Below, piece after piece: positions 38,101-53,100 of a stretch of 64,000 nt of DNA (positions are counted from its first letter, which is position 1; the number at the start of each line of letters is the position of its first letter). Source of the DNA: Brachypterus glaber (taxonomy: Eukaryota; Arthropoda; Insecta; Coleoptera; Kateretidae); NCBI GenBank assembly GCA_958510825.1, contig OY294044.1, positions 46,526,626-46,590,625 on the forward strand, written 5' to 3'. Under the pieces are notes generated by a model that did not search any database, had not been told where the DNA came from, and was given only the letters and a program-made list of their open reading frames with translations. Both the position numbers and the translations under genes were made by a program.

Positions 38101-41100
38101 ACCATGTTAATAATAATGGTTATTTTCATATTATGCTAATAAAATATTATACTTTTATCATTTTTTTTCTAAAATAGGTATAATTTACTTACTCACAAAA
38201 TATAAACAAGCTCAACCAAAACAAATTTGACAGAAAGATTTGACATATAAAACAAGAAAGGGCTTTTCCAAAATTTTGAAACTTTTCAAAAGGGGAAAGC
38301 AAAATAGTTTATATCAGTGTAGCCAAAGATTTTAATAAAATTAGCGATTTTTATTGGTTGTCAAGAAAAAAATCTGCGACCTACGTCTAACATCGATTCT
38401 CATAGGAATATGATTCCGATGATGTTAAAAAATTACATTTCTCTCGATTTGTCAATTCGCATGAGAAATTTATGCACAGAAAAATTTCTCAAGAGAATGA
38501 ATTCCTACAATTTCAAAAATTGGGTCCCTGATGTCAATGATGAGAAATGTCATCTAAAAGTTGAGTGCTTTAATTACAATTTTATGATCGGTTTAGGTCA
38601 TTTTACCTCTAAAATGTTTAGTTTTTATCCTTTTTATCGGTAGGTATTGATTTATTACAAGTTAGTTTTAAACAGAAACAAAGTAAGACATTTTGTATCC
38701 GATTCTGTAAAAATAGGTTTAGCTAAAAGTACCTCTTAGCCGACGATATTTAATATTATGCAATGAAAACGTAGAACTTTATTAAAAAAAGAAGAAAAAT
38801 ATTACTTAATTGCTTTGAAACATTTTAACAGAGAGTCAATGACGAAAATCCAAATTAAAAAGGTATTTACTGAGGTGTTTACTAAAACATTAATTAGTAA
38901 GCAAAGTCTATCTTTTGATAGCTTTAGTTGAAAGTAAAATACATTTATAATCATTTTAATACTTATCAAACTATGTTCTTAACCAAATAAAAATGTAACA
39001 AGCCATTTAACTAATTTAAATAAATGTCGAGTATAATTCTGAATTTTTATCTTCTCAAATAGATATTTTTCCTACGATCCTCTACGAAAATGACATTTAG
39101 CACACTCTTTTGTTCTTTAGAAAACGCCTTATATCACACTAGTTTGATATTTTTATATCACCCTAGTGTGATATTTGTGTATGTAGGTTTGCCTAATTTT
39201 ATTTAGATATTTACCTATTAGATTCTACGAATTTTATTCACTTTGTTTTATAAGCCATTTTCCACATTTCATCACAGCCTATTTTGATATCTTTTATGTT
39301 TTTTAATCCAAATATTTCTGTTTTTCATGTCAAAAATAGAAAATATAGTTATAACGTTACTATTTTGACAATTACTGTCTAGATTATATAAAAATTACTT
39401 AATTTTTGATTTAATTACCTTACATTTTATATAAAAAAAAAAACTCAAAATGCACAGTATTTTTCTTATGAAATGTAAAAGAGTACAATTTTACTGTCTT
39501 ATATGGCAGCATAACCACAGAAATCTAATTTAATTAGCAAACTGTCAAGTTTGCCTTTATTTAGGTCAAGCTTATAGGCAACCCATTAAACAGCTACTAT
39601 AATAATGTATTAAATATAAAACCAATCATATTTCCTATGTATGCTATTTATTATTTTGAAAAAAAAATAATAAAAATTAAAAAATTTTAAAATAAGAAAC
39701 TTCATATTTTTCGGGATCGTAGGAAAAATAGTGTACATAACTCGTTGAAAAATGTTATTCATACACTCGTGGGGTTTCCTCACTCGCCTGGCGGCTCGTT
39801 CGTAAACCTTCCCACTCGCGTGAAATATGTCACTTTCTACACTAGTTATGTAATGTACTATTTAATTTAACCCAACTTTTATTTTACTAGCATACTATCC
39901 AACAAAAAGCTTAACACACACCAAATAACAAGGAATGCTTTATTTAAAAAAAAAGTGGCTCTATAGAAAAAATTCCGACTTTACAATCATTTTATTTACA
40001 AGAAAATAGTGAAATTTCAAATGGAGATCAAAATTTACGTTTTTATTTTCTAATTTAACCTATTTTAACTTATGGGGCACAGTGGATTATTGGTTATAAC
40101 TTATTAATTTTATTTAAAAATATTTTGTACTGAAATGAAATTACACAAAACTTCATGGGGTTTGAGGTAACTTTATACAGGGAATTTTCTTATCCAGCAC
40201 TTTTAAATTATAATTATTTAATAATATTATTGTATTTTAATTAAATTAAATTATGGTAACCCGAGGGATAAATCTCCTGCAAAATCTTGTGTACAACCTA
40301 GCGAAATCTTGCAAAATAAAATGTAAAAATTAACAAATTAGCTATATCATCAGTCAAAACCCTCGCGAAATCTTGCGAAAATCTTACGAAATCTTGCGAA
40401 ATCTTACGAAATCTTGTGAATTTTGCGAAATATTGCAAAATCCTGCGAAATCTTGCGAAATCTTGGGTAATGCGAAATTTTGAGTACGCGATTTTGCTTA
40501 ATATTCTCGCGAAATCTTGGGAAAGCTTGCGAAATCCAGCGAAATCTTGCAAAATTATGTAGAGATTCACTACTCGTGGTAACCATAATTGATGTCATAT
40601 TAAATTTAAGTAAGCCATTTGTAGGGTCTCTGAATAAAGTGACATTAAACCCCACACAAGTTTAATCATTTCATTTAGCCTAGCCTAGCCTTTTTCGGAT
40701 TAACAGTGATATGAGTAGAAACTTTCTACAGGTAAAGTACAAAGTCATTCCAGTAAAATAAAAAACAGTCGGTAAAGTAAAACTTGTCACATGTCCAAAA
40801 AATTACTATACAAGACTTGTAGGATCCCAAGACTCGTCAAGCCAAATTAAACCCTGTAATATATTCCAACTGCAAGATAAACAGCTATTAAATACTACAG
40901 GGTGGCCCAAAAAAAACGGACATTTTTTAAACCGTTATAACTTTTTGCCGTTTGAGCGATCTTTACTTACTTTGAAATAAATAGGCTCAAAACATGTAAG
41001 ATTCGGTGTATAATTTTATTTATTTAAATTATTATTATATATTTTAGTAAGAAAGCTTTTTCTGAAGGGGTTTTTTAGACCCATGGGGATTGGAGCAAAA

Positions 41101-44100
41101 TGTAAAAAATTATAACTTTTCGTCTGTATTATGTTAAATGGTCTATCTTCAATAGTTTTATGTGTTTACTTTTTAATTTAAAATTGTAATTTATTTTTTA
41201 TAATTATTTTTTCGAAAGGCTACAGATAGCGTTAAATGGATTTTTTAGCTTGAAAAAATGATTAAGTAGGCGGGTATCTAAAAGTAATTTTGACATGTCT
41301 CAAAAAATAGTATGAAAATATATATTGAAAATCACCGATCAAAAAACTAAGAAAAACGTATTGAAACTGCATTGTGGTGGATATATATTTTAAAGAAGAT
41401 GAACAATAAAGAATGAATATATGTAAAAACAAAATTGTGTAGCAAAATAAGAAATAAGTCTAGTTTTTGTCAAAACGAAAAAAAAGTGCTTAACTTAAAA
41501 TAAAGGATGATGGGAATTTTTGTAAACCAACATGGAATTATTACTACAAATAACCAACCAAGATCCTGTACCATAATGTGCTTTTATATTATTGTTAAAA
41601 AATAAGACAATGTTTAATATAATTTAATTTATTTGTAATAAAAATATATTTCTTCTTTAAATTCTTTCTTCGTTTAGCAAATACTTAAATCTTGTTTTAT
41701 TTTAGCAATTTATTATTTCTCATGTTAATGTAGTAAAATTTTCGAATTTCCATACGCTATTTATAATTTTTGTGTTATTTAATACCCATTTGTCTACATT
41801 TAGAATTCAGCTTTCACATTTTCCCCTTCATTTTTAATGTAGTTCGGCATTTTTTCAGTTTTTTACTCATTTTAAATACTTTTTAAATTAATATATTATT
41901 TTTTGAGAATGTCAGATAAATAACACGTCTACTGAATCGGTTTTTTTACGTTTAAAGCTCAATTTACTGCAATATGTTACAATTCGAAAAAATATGAATA
42001 AAAAATAAACTACAATTTTAAATTAAAATTTATACATACTCATCTATTGAAGAAAGATCAATGAACATGAACAGAAAGTTTCATATTATACATTTTGCTC
42101 TAATCCCCAACGCTTTAAAACAACCCCTTCGGAAAAAGCTTTATTACTGAACAATATAATAATACTTTAAATAAATAAAATTGTCTTTTATATTTATTTC
42201 AAATTTGGTATAAATCGGTAAAAAGGCAAAAAAGTTATAACGGTTTAAAAAGTGTCCGTTTTTTTTTTGGGCCACCTTGTATAAGTTATTAAGGCCTAAT
42301 TAAAAATATTATCCACTGTGCCTCAGGCTTCCTTAATACATAAGGTAAAGAAACTCAAAAAAAAATATTTAATTTTAATGACTTTAGAACGATTGCATAT
42401 AAGCATAAAACTAGTCAATGATTTTAAATAAAAAAAAATAATTTAGTTTAAATAAGCAAATGAATTTATTTTAAATTAAATAAAAAATATTTTAATAAAA
42501 AAACGGCTTTTCACAATCATAATATGATTGCGATATTGTAATATTATCTCACTCTAAAAAAATGTATATTGTAATTAATTTAATTAATAATTACGTTTAA
42601 TTAAATATAAAATAAGGATGATAATGATGTTAATAAATCCACATTTGTTTTAATTATTTTGATTTCTTAGAGAGTACCGTCAACTGGGGAGATTTCGGAC
42701 GGTGTGAGTGACTTCGGACACTTTTTCGCAAAACCCTCTGAACCAAATCGCATGTACATAAGTTAAAACGGATTTTATTAATCATTATTGCACCAATAGA
42801 TTGGTCCACGTGTACTACAATTAGACTAATATACCAGTTAAACAATCTGTTAAAACCTGAACTAAAATTTAAAAGAAATTAAGGAAGTTGTTGGCAAAAT
42901 TTTCCGTTCGGGTGTTTCATTTTTTTTGAAACACCCGAAACGGCAAATTTTGCGAAAACATCTTCCTTAATTTTTTTAAAATTTTATTTTGGGTTTTAAC
43001 AGTTTGTTTAACTGGTATATTAGTCTAATTATAGCACACATGGACCAATCTATTAGTGCAATAAGGATTAATAAAATCCGTTTTAATGTGTAATAGTGAA
43101 ACACCCGAAACGCTGGAATGGCCCTTATGGAATTGAACCCCACCTTGTGCGCACGTGCTTTGGTTCGGAGGGTATTGCGAAAAAGTGTCCGAAGTCACCC
43201 ACATCGTCCGAAGTCACCCTAGTTGACAGTATAATACGAAATTAGTCTGCGATTCAAGTTCTTAGTGCACGAGAATAAAAGTTTTTCTACGATGCGCCAA
43301 CGGAGTGGAAAAATCATTAATTTTATTTTATCTACATTCTACAGCCCAAAGCTTCAAAAAACTGAAAAATTAAAAATGATTACAATGACATTAAATTGAC
43401 AATGGAAAAAAGTACTGTCAAAATAAAATGTTTTTTTGTTAAAGCATTTGGGTTTTATAATATCTTTAAAAACCACTAATGTTGTAATGTAAACATTAAT
43501 AAACCCAAATGTGTGCTTAATAATAAATAAAATTAAAATAAAAGATAAACGTTTGGACACTAAAAGGTGAGTATTCTAAATAAATGTTTTAATAAATTGG
43601 ATTATGTATGTAAAAAAATAAGTTTTTTTCTTTTTCTCTTCTCCCCTTCTTGAGTTATCATCAAATTTAAAAATGTATCAAAGCATTAGAGCGACAATTT
43701 TGTTTTAAAATTGTTTAAAATTCAGTAAATTCAGCAAGTGAAGTAAAGCTAGTAAAGAAAAACGCTACAGGAGACAGGGCTGGCAAAGAAATGGGTAGCT
43801 CGGAAAATACTAGTTCAAACTGGTTAAAGCTGGTATACCGGGTGAGTTTTATTTATGTCCACCCCCAAAATTAAAAAGTCCAAACCTAGCGAAATGCGAT
43901 TTCGCCGGAAATGGCATAAATATGTTTTTTTTAATAGAGCACCCTCTAATTTTTTTAATTTTTGAATTCAGTCGAAAATTCTATGTATATGTAATTCTAT
44001 GTGTACATATTATTATACATATAAGAAACTGATTATTTTTTTTACTTTTTTTTTCGTTTTCGTTTTATCATATAAAAACGAAATTTACATAATTTAACTT

Positions 44101-47100
44101 GTTTTTACTTACCAAAGCTTAAAAAAATATATAACTAATATTAAAATAAAATTATGATCAGTGACAGAGAGTTAGAGCTTAAAAAAAAACGGGTTTTTCT
44201 CCTGAACTCCTAATTTTTAATGTCCATAAAATCTTTACTTGTAGAGTATTTTTCCGCTATTTTTCTTATGCCAAACATATGATGTACTTTGAAGATTAAG
44301 TAAGTAAAAAGAAGGTAAATTATGTGTATCTCGTTTTTATACGATAGAAAAAAACAGTTTTTTACAAATAGAATTTTCGGGTGAATTCAAAAATGTAAAA
44401 AATTACAAGGTTCTATTTAAAAAAACATATTTATGCCACTCCAGTCGAAACCGGAAGTGAAACTAAATCCGCCATTTTATGCCAATGTAAAATTTTATGA
44501 ATCACGATAGATCACCAAAGTTTCTTTTTAATCAAATAAAGATTAATCTTAATTTTTGGGGTGGACATAAATAAAACTCACCCGGTATACCAATCAACTG
44601 CTAAAAACCTCTAATTTTTGCCAACCTTACTTCTCCTGTACAGTATTTACTATAAAAACATACCTTTGATATCTCCATTGCCATTTTCCGGAGGAGTGTC
44701 TGTAGTGGAGGAGCTGGTCACGTCGTTTTTTAGCTGCTGAACGACAGCAGGAGACGCTTCGCCATTTTGTTTTTCCTCTTTGCATTCCGCCTCTTTTTCT
44801 TCGGAACTATCCGCAGAGGAAACTTTGATTTCGGGTATCGGTACAGCTGAGCCATTTGCTTCGACTTTTGACTTTGCCTCTTCTAAAAAAAATATGGTGT
44901 GTAACTTTAAAAAACATTTTTCCTAAAGTCTTGCGTTAGTAACAAAATTTTGAAAATTTTCCAATTCTTTTTTACGTTTTTCGACGTTTTTTTAAAAAAG
45001 TTGATTTCCGTCAAGAAAAAATCTATTTGTCTGTCCGGGAAATTTGTGACCTCAAGAACGCTTTGAGCTAAGCTAAATTCTAGACTGGGATTGGGGAATC
45101 GGGGTGAGGTTAGAGGGTCAAATGGGATAAAAACTACTTTTTCTAAACATTTAGTTTTTCGAAAAATGAAACTTTTTTTGAAAAAAATAAATTTATTTTG
45201 TTGGCAGCAGTATTTTATCCTAAACCCCCGCGAAAAATCAAAATAGGCAAAGAAACAAATGACGTCTGTCTGTATCCCTGATATTAGTATTTGAGCAAAA
45301 TTTGTTTTTGCCGTAATGATTCAAAATGGAAGAAAACATTTAAAAGTTACCTAAAAGATAAAAAATAGTTACACAAAATATATTATCATTTTTTTCCATG
45401 AAGACACTTCCCACAAAAAGTAAAAAATTATTTATTTATTTGCGTTTCATAATTACATTTTTATAGTTTTGGTTTGCGTGTTACAGTAAGCTTAATTGTA
45501 TAACAGGTTGACCAAAATTCATACACTTGATTCCCCGTTTCTCGCGTTATTAAAGGCTGTAGAGATTTCATATTTTGGCTACCCCCCCTCTTATAAAATA
45601 ATAAATATGTATGTTTTGTATGTGATTTTAGGCTGTGTTTGATTTTGTGTCGGTTAAGTTTAAGTTATTCTCAGGTAAGTACCAAACAGTAGAATTGGAG
45701 GTGCCCGGCAGGCAGGATGAAAGCATTTGAGACAACTCTGTACACGCGCAAATAGATAAAATAGTCCGCTTCGCGTCTAGTTTTCCAAATATGGACGCGT
45801 GCGCCAAAATAGTGTCTTATGTAACTTGTCTTTTAATACATACACTATTCTATAGGCATAATTTTTTATTATTGGCAACAGAAGAAAAATTAAAAAAAAA
45901 CACGGAAAAGGTAACAAATAGACAAAATATTTTATTATGATTTTTTTCATGACCCCCCGCTACCCTAAAAATGTAAAAAGTTATTTCTGGACATAGGTTA
46001 ATTGTTTGCATGTGCAATAGAAAAATTAAAAAAATTACCTAAAAGGTAAAAAAAATCACACAAGATTTTTTATTATAGGTATTTTTTCCATAAAAGCCCT
46101 TTCCTCCCAAAATGTAAAACATTTTTTACTTTCAAAAATAACTATACAGCCCGATTGAGATTATACTAGACGGAGAAAACAAAGATAGAACGATTAGATC
46201 AAGGCTGGCGTGATTGTAGTGGGGAGTCCGATGCGCTCCGTTTTATTTAAAAAAAAAACGTCAACCTTGATCTTTGTTTTCTACGTTCTGTATAATTTCA
46301 AACGGGCTGTATTAAGGAATGATTACTTTTATTTTTATGAAAGAGTAAGTACTGTCTCGAATGAGAGACTTTTTTTTTTGCTTATTAAACTTTATTATAC
46401 GTAAATTTACGTATATACGTATAATAAGCGGACATTTAAAACACTTTTTTTTACTGGAATTTTCCTGATAATAAAATATATATTTTTTATCGCTATTACC
46501 TATAGTTAGGTAATAATAGATAATAGATTAAAAGTTCTAATTAAATTACGTTTTCGTCATTTTTTACCAGTGCTTTAGTTCAAGAGATAAAGCTTGTGAG
46601 ATGAAAAAAACATAAAAATACTATTTTACAAATGCAATTGCGCAATTGTGTTCATTTTAAATTTACAAGATATTAATAAATAAAAATTTTATTTCCAAAA
46701 AAATATTAAGTATTCATATGGATTTTTAAAATCATTATTCTGATAAGTATTAAAACCCATAACTGTGTGACTAAGTCTGACTTAAAATAATGCAATTTGC
46801 AAAAAACCGCGAGTGATGAAGTCTTGGCCTTCTTTAGGTAAAAATATTAATAATTACCTTTCACTTCAGAGCTGGTCTTCGCCTCACTCGAGTCCGAACT
46901 ACTAACACCATCATTGCACGGGACATCTGAACTACCAGAACTACTCGAACTTCCAGCCGAGGCATCCGAACTACTGCTAGCGGGCGCCGAGGAAGAGCCC
47001 ACAGCGTCGGAGTCTTTTTTACTTTTCAGACATGGCGATTTCGGAAATTTGTCGCCTTCGCCCTTTTTCAAATTACGAACGGCCGGATTGACCAGATTCG

Positions 47101-50100
47101 TGTATTTTTCGATTACTTTTTCAATGGGCATGGTAGCTTCTTCATAGAGGTTATCGACGTTTTCCTCGTCGTCTTCATCTTCAGCCTCTTTGTCACCTAA
47201 AATTTATACACAGTGTGTTTCGGGAGAAAAAGCAAATATTTAAAAGAAGTGTCAAAATAAGAAAATAAGTTCCTATAAACATATGTACAAAAGCGACAAA
47301 CGGATGTACGTCCCCTTCAAGGGTGGTGCGGTAATGGACTGCGCTGTAAAGACCCCTACCTTTTTTGGACATATGTTTCATCCTTTAAATATTTCCCTTT
47401 TCTCCCGAAACGCCCTGTATTAAGTGTATCCTACAATTTTTTACACCGCTTGTACTTTTAAAAAACATAAAAAAATAACAAAAAAAAAACTTAAATGGGA
47501 CCAAAACCCATTATCAAATAAACTCTTATCAGATGGCATGTGATATACCTGGAAATCCAGATGTGCTGATGAAATCCATGTTTTTTCATAAGAATACATT
47601 GTTTTTTAAATTTGTAAATTCATGATGGATGGATGGATGGATGGATGAGCTTACTTATCACGTTGCGTGAGATTTCATAGGATTTCAAGGGACTTCACTC
47701 GGGACTTCATAAGATTTCATAGGTAAAATAGGTCAATGGATTTATAAACGAATACTTGTTTTAGTAATAATTTATTAGGGAACGTTCAAGTATTAAGGCC
47801 TATTCTTATGTACTATGTTGTTATGCGAGCCTCTGGATATGCCCCTACGTAACGTTCCAAGGGGGGGGGGGTCATTTTGGAGTGTTACGCCCATGTTAAT
47901 GGTATAGGAAAATAGCGTTACAGGGGGGGGGGGGTCCAAAATGATCAAAATTTGCGTTACGTAATACTTGAACGTTCCCTTATGTAGTTTCTCAATTTCC
48001 CTGATTTTTCCCTAATTTTTTACAGTTCATCAAATTCCCTTACTTTTTCCTGTTTTCCCTGATCAGTGGAAACTGTAGTATAAATCTCTAGTTTAAAAAT
48101 TTTTTCCACATAAACTACAACTTTTTTGCAGGCATTTAAAAAAAAATATTTACAAATAAAAACTACAGTTTAACGGGTAAAGTTCTAGTTCCCCGCCACC
48201 GATCTAGTTTTTTAATCTTAACTTATGGAAGAAATATTAATTAAACCTTTTTCTTTTTTTCCAAGAATGTCATGTGTAAATTAAAAAAATAAAAATAAAA
48301 AAATATGTTGCTTTTTACTTTTCGCGACTTTTTATATGCAAAAAAAATTCAGATTTTATATCAACTTTAATCCGTCTGTCGGTCGGTCTGTCAGTCATAA
48401 TGCGTCAGTGGGTTTTGTGGGGAAATTGTTACCACAATAAGTTATTAACTTAAAACGCTTAAGCTAAAAAAATTAAATTTGGACCGTAGGTATTAAAAGA
48501 TCTCGGCTGTGATTGTTTATGGTGAAAATCTAGCAAAAGAGATAAAAAAAACCTTTTTCATACAAAAAATGACAATGACAATAAAATAAACTTCATTTTT
48601 TGAATAAAAAAAAATCATTTTTTCGAAAAAAATAGTACCTATATTAGGGGGACACTAGATCTAGGTCTTAAGTTAGCAAGGCGCCTTGCTAACTTAAGAC
48701 CTATTGTCACTAACATCACGCACCGAGTACGCAAATCTAGTTTTTAGTGCACGATGCGCAGCCGAGTAAAAAAAAACACTCGATGTGCACTGAAATGGTT
48801 TGCGTCGGGATGCGTATACTATTTTTCCTACGACCCAATAAATAAACAAAAAAAAAACACACAAAAATTATCTTAAAATTGGTTTGTCAATTTGAGGTTA
48901 TGTGTTTTACGTTTACTAATTTCCTGACAGCAGATATGTAAAATCAGCTGATCGTCACTTCCCATCCGTTGTCATAGGCAACGGATGGGAAATACGCACT
49001 AACTACTAACTAGGTCGTAGGAAAAAAGTTTTTCTTTTTTGTAAAAGTATTTTATTATCAGCAGCAGTAGTTTAATTCTTACCTGCTATTTCCTTTAAAA
49101 CAGCAACAACTTCACGAGAAGTAATGGTCCCATCAAATCCCAAAAATCCTTCAGTTAGTGCTTGTTCAAATTTACCATTTTTATATGCTTCATGATTTTT
49201 AATGAAGTCTGGCAACTTTAACGAACAATAATGAGCCACTTCGTGGCCTCCGTGACCATCATAAACAGCAAAAAAGGCTGTATTTGTATCATAATCCAAA
49301 ATACAGTTGTGAGCATCCTAAAAAATCAATTGACTCATCCTTACAAGGATCTGCTTGTGAGCAAATGTAAATCTGACAGCCGGCGGTCATGCGGCAACCA
49401 ACGTGTTAAGACAAACAGTGAAGATATATGGAGCGGTCCAAAGGCACTTGACCCCTCTTAACTTATAAACGAGTTGATATATCGACTTCAAATTTAAAAC
49501 ACGTAAATAAGAAAACTTAAACTATCATGAAGCTGAAGTTTGCAACGTTTTTTTGCAACAAAAATTCAAATAGTATATTAACGTACTAGTTTTATGACAT
49601 ACGTTTTTAGCGCACGAGTACAAGTTTAGAGTTTTCTAAAGTACTAGTCCACCAAAAACGTGTTATGGAATAAGTGCTTTAATATACTATTTGAATTTTC
49701 GATGCAAAAAAACGTTGCAAACTTCAGCTTCATAAACTATCTTTTTGAAAACATTTTTAAAATGTGGGCAGGAGAGCATGGAGGGATATTCTTAAATGGA
49801 AAGGGGGTCGTGTGACGCATCTTAAAGCTTATAAAATTCTCTATTTGATTAAAATTTTTTATTTTATCGAGACAATTTTTGGGGGTTTAAAATAGGGTTG
49901 AAAATGGGAATTTTGGTCAAAATTTTTGAAAAATAGTTAATTTTATTATGCAAAGACGTAAATAATACTTTTAAACTAATTTGAAAAATTAAAAATCAAA
50001 ATTAAAAAAAAAAAAATTAATAGTAAAAAAAGATGAAAAATAATATATATCCGAGTAGAGAATTTTTCTTTAAAATGATGTTTCAAGATGACAGCATGTT

Positions 50101-53100
50101 TTAATTTTTTGCACATATTGGTTTTAAAAACTTTTCAATTTTAAATTTTGATCATGGAAAAATCAGGGAATCTTGAGTTTTAAAGCCTGTGGTCACCCTG
50201 TATACAGTGAGGTCCAAAAGTCACCCCCCCCACTCTTAACTTTTGAACGAGTTAAGATATCGACTTTAAATTTGAAGCACATAAATAAGACCACTTAAAG
50301 TATCTTTAGGCATATATTTAATATTTGTAGCTTTTAACTTGTGGTCAGGGGGATTCTTTTAAATTTGTTTTTTTTTTCTGAAAAAATTCAGTTGATCGGA
50401 AAATTTCTCCCACTATTTTATTTTTTTTAATCTTAAGACCACCATAACTTTATTATTTTTGGGGAAATTTCAACAGGGTTTGTGTTTGTGTCCTGAAAAT
50501 ATTTCGATCAGATACTTTTTTCTTGAGTTATCTTGAGACAAGAAAACATGACATACGGACAGACGAACGGACATTTTAAATAGTTGTTTAGAATTATATA
50601 CCGGTTGAGTTTGATTTATGTTCACCCCTTAAATTAAGATTAATCTTCATTTGATAAAAACGAAACTTTGGTGATTTATATAAGCCAATTTTTTGTCGGG
50701 TCACCGGAACTAAACAGGTTATTGAAACTCGTTTTTGTGAGAATCGGTTACATACGGTAAGGGAAAGCGATGACGTCACTAACCGGCAATCTAATATATT
50801 TTTTGGGCTACGCAAAACCGTCTTACTCTGTAGTGATGTTTGCGCAGACGCAAACTTAAAATAAAAAAATTATCTTTAAAATTCATAAAAAAATTGACTT
50901 TACATGTTCAACAGTTCCACGTTAAAATTTAACATCACATATTAAAAAAAAAAAAACATAAATATTTACGATTCACTTAAAACTTTACTATTAAAGTAAT
51001 ATTTTCACGAAACAAAAAATTAAATAAATCAAATCCTGTGCATATCTACGATAGCAAGGCTGATGCAGGAGTAAATCCCCCTAAGCCGCCACATCCGGCT
51101 CTTACAAAGAACACGCTGCGACTTTTCCAAACCGTAAAAACTTAACCTATATTTGTTTTTTACACCATAACTCATAGGCATGTTGGAATTTTTTTTCGAT
51201 TTGTATGTAAAGTGTACAATATAGAGTAGGTAAGTTATTTCAACTTTTATTTAGTACTAACTTCTGTTTGCTTATGAGGTTTATCTAATAATTAATTAAA
51301 TTCTTGTATAACAAACTATTTAAACTTATCATTGTTGTTTGTTACCTTCTCCATGTGCAAATAAACTTGGAAATGTAGTTTAACTGCTTTTTCATATGAA
51401 AAATATATAAAAAATATGATTTTTTTGGGAGAGAAGTTACTTGTCAAAACGACAAGAAAATAACCAATGCGTTTTTGTGAGAACTGTCGGTTATACGAAT
51501 TTGGTGGTGGGGATAAAAACCGTACGGTTAACCGGTGTTTTCACAAAAAATTGGCTATAATTTTGCATTGGCTATTAAATGGCGGATTAATTTTTTTTGT
51601 TTCACTTCCGGTTTCGCCGGAAGTGATATAAATGTGTTTTTTTTTTAATTGAACACCATGTAATTTTTTACATGTTTGAATTCAGCCGAAAATTCTAGGT
51701 ATAAACGGATTTTTTTTACTTTTATTTCGTTTTTAACGTATAAAAACGAGATACACATAATTTACCTTCTTTTTACTTAATCTTTAAAGTAAATCATAAG
51801 TTTGTCATAAAAAAAATACTCTACAAATAAAGTTTACGGAAGTGAAACAAAATTAAATCCGCCATTTTATAGCTAATGTAAAATTATATAAATCACCCAA
51901 GTTTTGTTATAACCAGCTGGACAGTTGCAAGCACCCCGTCAAAACATCGTGAATATACACTAATTTGAAACTTTATGAAAAGGAAAGTTATATTATCACG
52001 TGAATGAAGACAACCATTAATACACCTGCAAAATTTATTAAAGTTTGAAAGTCTGTATCTCCAAAACGTTATATTCTAGCAAAAAAACTGTATATAGCAT
52101 TTTTTATAGGGCTTAAAAACAGCTTTCATTTAAAATATAATTTTTTGAAGTCGTGTTATAAATAAGTGAGATATGCTGAAAAATGTTTTACTGCTTTTAA
52201 CGCTAATATCTCGAAAAACAATGCATTTTAGGTAAAAATAGTTTTGTAACATTTTTTGACCAATTTAAAATTATCTTTCATATAAGTGCTAAATTAATAA
52301 AATACAATAATAATTGCCTTAATTATAACCAAAAAAACGCTAAAAATAGGAGTTTTACCCCATTACCCCCAATCGTTTAGCCCCAAAATCTGATCAACTC
52401 TTCAAAATACGATAAGAAACAATATGCAAAAAAAAAGTCCAAACCGCTTGTCGATATCTTATTTAGAAATGGAGTTATCGAGTTTACAGACAGACGGACG
52501 AACATTAATTTTTACTGATTTCGACTAAAACGTCGAGAAATGTGAAAAAAACATGGTCAAAGATTTTTCAGCAAAGATTTCAATACAATGGCACTCTTAG
52601 TAGCACTAAGTGCCAATGTAATAATTATTATACTTTTCAGTCCCTCTGTAGAACTTATCTCTTTATCTAATCTAAATGTGGTGCTGACCACTGACATTTT
52701 TGATAGGTGATTATTTAAAATAATATAGTCTGTCCAGTTATGCAAGATAGTAGTTTAAAATACCCGCTATTTTTAAGCTACATCATTGGTTAAAAACTCA
52801 TACCTTTTAACATATAAAATATTGTGACATTTTTTGTCTATGACTGACGGTTGTTAAAGCTAATAAAAGCTAATAAAAGTAAGTTACATAAAAAAAATCC
52901 CTAAAAACGTATGTTATGAAACTAGTACTTTAATGTACTATTTGAATTTTCGTTGCAAAAAAACGTTGCAAACTTCAGCTTCATAACTTAAGGCCTATCC
53001 AGAGGCTCGCATAACAACCATTACAAGATACATGACAACACATCAAGCCAATCCTGGCATCACATTCTTATGTACTATGCTTGTTATGCAAGTCTTTGAA

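Larger units (their letters stand above)
37176..38755. mobile_element. foldback element enclosing a Harbinger element
   Basis: TATCGTCGGCTAAGAGGT (37176) pairs with ACCTCTTAGCCGACGATA (38734-38751), and 37370-37400 pairs with 38590-38620 (CATTTTAGAGGTA). Confidence 0.6.

Noticed and set aside
38410..38643. 77-codon frame
   Set aside because: Spans the right end of the Harbinger element and outside sequence; no protein similarity.
40298..40655. Overlapping minus-strand frames with [14 protein letters not shown] repeats
   Set aside because: Translation of the GCGAAATCTT minisatellite in two frames.
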